From NCBI GenBank assembly GCA_028866775.1, contig JAGWHK010000005.1:1-39309 (forward strand): a stretch of DNA of 39,309 nt, written 5' to 3'. Of the stretch, positions 38,682-39,309 are shown in pieces. The translations under genes and the position numbers were made by a program. Position 1 is the stretch's first letter. Each line of letters starts with the position of its first letter. The DNA comes from Microcaldota archaeon. GTDB lineage: Archaea; Micrarchaeota; Micrarchaeia; Micrarchaeales; Micrarchaeaceae. The notes beneath the pieces are model-generated. The model made no database searches. It saw nothing but the letters and a program-made list of their open reading frames with translations, and was not told the origin of the DNA.

Positions 38682-39086
38682 ATGGACCAGTTAAAGCTGG
38701 GGAGCTGGGAGTGGACGGGCCAGCCGCTCGACAAAGTCACAGGCCACAAGCTAGCAAATCTTCTCCGAATCAAGGGCAAGGGGCTCAGTCTTGCAGATGA
38801 TTGTGGCGAGGCGATTATCACTATAGAGAGGAGATGGCCTTTTAAGAACATAGAGGTGCAGCTGCTGCACACGATCTTGATACGCAAGGCCGGAAAGCCC
38901 TCGGTGGAGATTGGGCACCCCAACGTGGTGGACTTTCATATGGGCCTTCCTGGAGTCGGATTTGAATCAAAATCCAGCCATGGCATGCATGATGCAGGTG
39001 ATAGAGTCCAGACAAGGCAGGTCTTGAACCGCATTGCCGCGATACTTGACGCGAGGCCCGAGGCCTTTGAGCTTATCAGGAGATGA
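38682..39086 (+). CDS. Paralogue-array protein 2, unrecognised
   Basis: A 134-residue protein with a charged helix (HKLANLLRIKGKGLSLADD) that matches KVANLLRSEGHAGLEL of gene 3, followed by IITIERRWPFKNIEVQLLHTILIRK, which fits VTIRRILGRSVQISMMDNLLEI there. The latter half is unique (GHPNVVDFHMGLPGVGFES) with several His and Asp. No family recognised. ATG at 38682. The last 20 bases overlap the likely start of gene 3. Confidence 0.6.
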   Translation: MDQLKLGSWEWTGQPLDKVTGHKLANLLRIKGKGLSLADDCGEAIITIERRWPFKNIEVQLLHTILIRKAGKPSVEIGHPNVVDFHMGLPGVGFESKSSHGMHDAGDRVQTRQVLNRIAAILDARPEAFELIRR

Positions 39087-39309
39087 TTTTATTGGGATAA
39101 ATGAGCTAACCGAAGAAGGCGCAGGACAAATAACTAGGGATCCGAAGAGGGAGCGCATGGCCAGGAAAGTGGCCAATCTTCTCCGCTCTGAAGGGCACGC
39201 TGGACTTGAGCTGAGGCGTGTCACCAGTGCGAGAACAAGTGTAACAATAAGACGCATCTTGGGCAGAAGCGTACAGATAAGCATGATGGATAACCTGTTG
39301 GAGATTGAG
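39067..39309 (+). CDS. Paralogue-array protein 3, cut by window end
   Basis: The frame from a TTG at 39067 stays open to the window end (81 codons, no stop). The protein begins MSLSGDDFIGINELTEEG and contains ERMARKVANLLRSEGHAGLEL and TIRRILGRSVQISMMDNLLEIE, both similar to the two genes before it. Another possible start is the ATT at 39089, eight bases after AGGAG, which is a good ribosome site; this is uncertain. Function unknown. Confidence 0.5.
   Translation, partial: MSLSGDDFIGINELTEEGAGQITRDPKRERMARKVANLLRSEGHAGLELRRVTSARTSVTIRRILGRSVQISMMDNLLEIE

Noticed and set aside
38950-38995. tRNA-like sequence (GGATTTGAATCAAAATCC)
   Set aside because: It lies inside the paralogue-array gene 2 frame and no acceptor or anticodon stems can be formed around it.
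1-39309. CRISPR arrays, transposases, integrases, rRNA
   Set aside because: None was seen on either strand; no regularly spaced repeats of 20-40 bases and no DDE or Tyr-recombinase motifs.

Overview
The window reads as chromosomal DNA of an archaeon. It encodes RNA polymerase subunit K, ribosomal proteins uL30 and uL15 in their archaeal form, archaeal NAC, a TruD pseudouridine synthase, a beta-CASP nuclease of the archaeal CPSF type, type II methionine aminopeptidase, family B DNA polymerase, a DRG GTPase and a geranylgeranyl reductase. Genes are packed tightly on both strands, with ATGA/TAATG overlaps and convergent genes whose stops touch or overlap. A TATA-like box lies about 25-35 bases before many start codons, which implies leaderless or short-leader transcripts. 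Arg AGG and Ile ATA codons are frequent and TTG/GTG starts are common. One tRNA carries an intron at the usual archaeal position. A small-genome DPANN lineage such as Micrarchaeota is my best guess from this mixture, but that is inference and not shown by the sequence.

Layout. 1-620: an AT-rich end of a two-helix membrane protein. 0.63-2.26 kb: geranylgeranyl reductase and rpoK. 2.27-4.33 kb (minus): a KaiC/RAD55-like ATPase followed by two paralogous V4R-like proteins. 4.45-7.4 kb: a rhomboid-like protein, an ArsR regulator with an AHSA1 protein, a small unknown gene, a metallophosphoesterase and an intron-containing tRNA-Ser. 7.4-10.8 kb: a GT-C-like and a GT2 glycosyltransferase plus DUF424. 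10.8-17.9 kb (minus): NAC, hydrolase, truD, beta-CASP nuclease, a deoxyribosyltransferase-like protein, a coiled-coil protein that seems to start on CTG, a GT4 glycosyltransferase, uL15 and uL30. 18.0-21.0 kb: a tandem pair of DUF4870-like membrane proteins and a pyrC-pyrD operon. 21.0-22.9 kb: DRG GTPase, a winged-helix protein and glutaredoxin.

22.9-26.6 kb is the accessory-looking part: an AT-rich Cys-rich reading frame broken by an in-frame TGA, several winged-helix or unrecognised small proteins, a strong GAGA-loop hairpin and tRNA-Pro. 26.6-28.9 kb: unknown protein, VOC protein, methyltransferase and HAD phosphatase. 28.9-33.7 kb: a class I ribonucleotide reductase whose small subunit has Phe at the radical-Tyr position (class Ic pattern), followed upstream by a DUF429 protein. 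33.7-38.0 kb: methionine aminopeptidase, a winged-helix-like protein, DNA polymerase B and a possible SecB-like protein. 38.1-39.3 kb: three consecutive small genes that look like diverged copies of one unknown family, the last cut by the window edge.

Functionally the window mixes housekeeping (transcription, translation, RNA processing, nucleotide synthesis, replication) with envelope glycosylation and isoprenoid lipid saturation, and with a smaller set of unrecognised genes. No CRISPR array, transposase, integrase or rRNA was seen. No gene-free stretch longer than about 300 bases remains; the largest gaps are 32781-32958 (nrdA promoter region, described) and 23539-23648 (AT-rich, a TATA-like sequence but no convincing gene).
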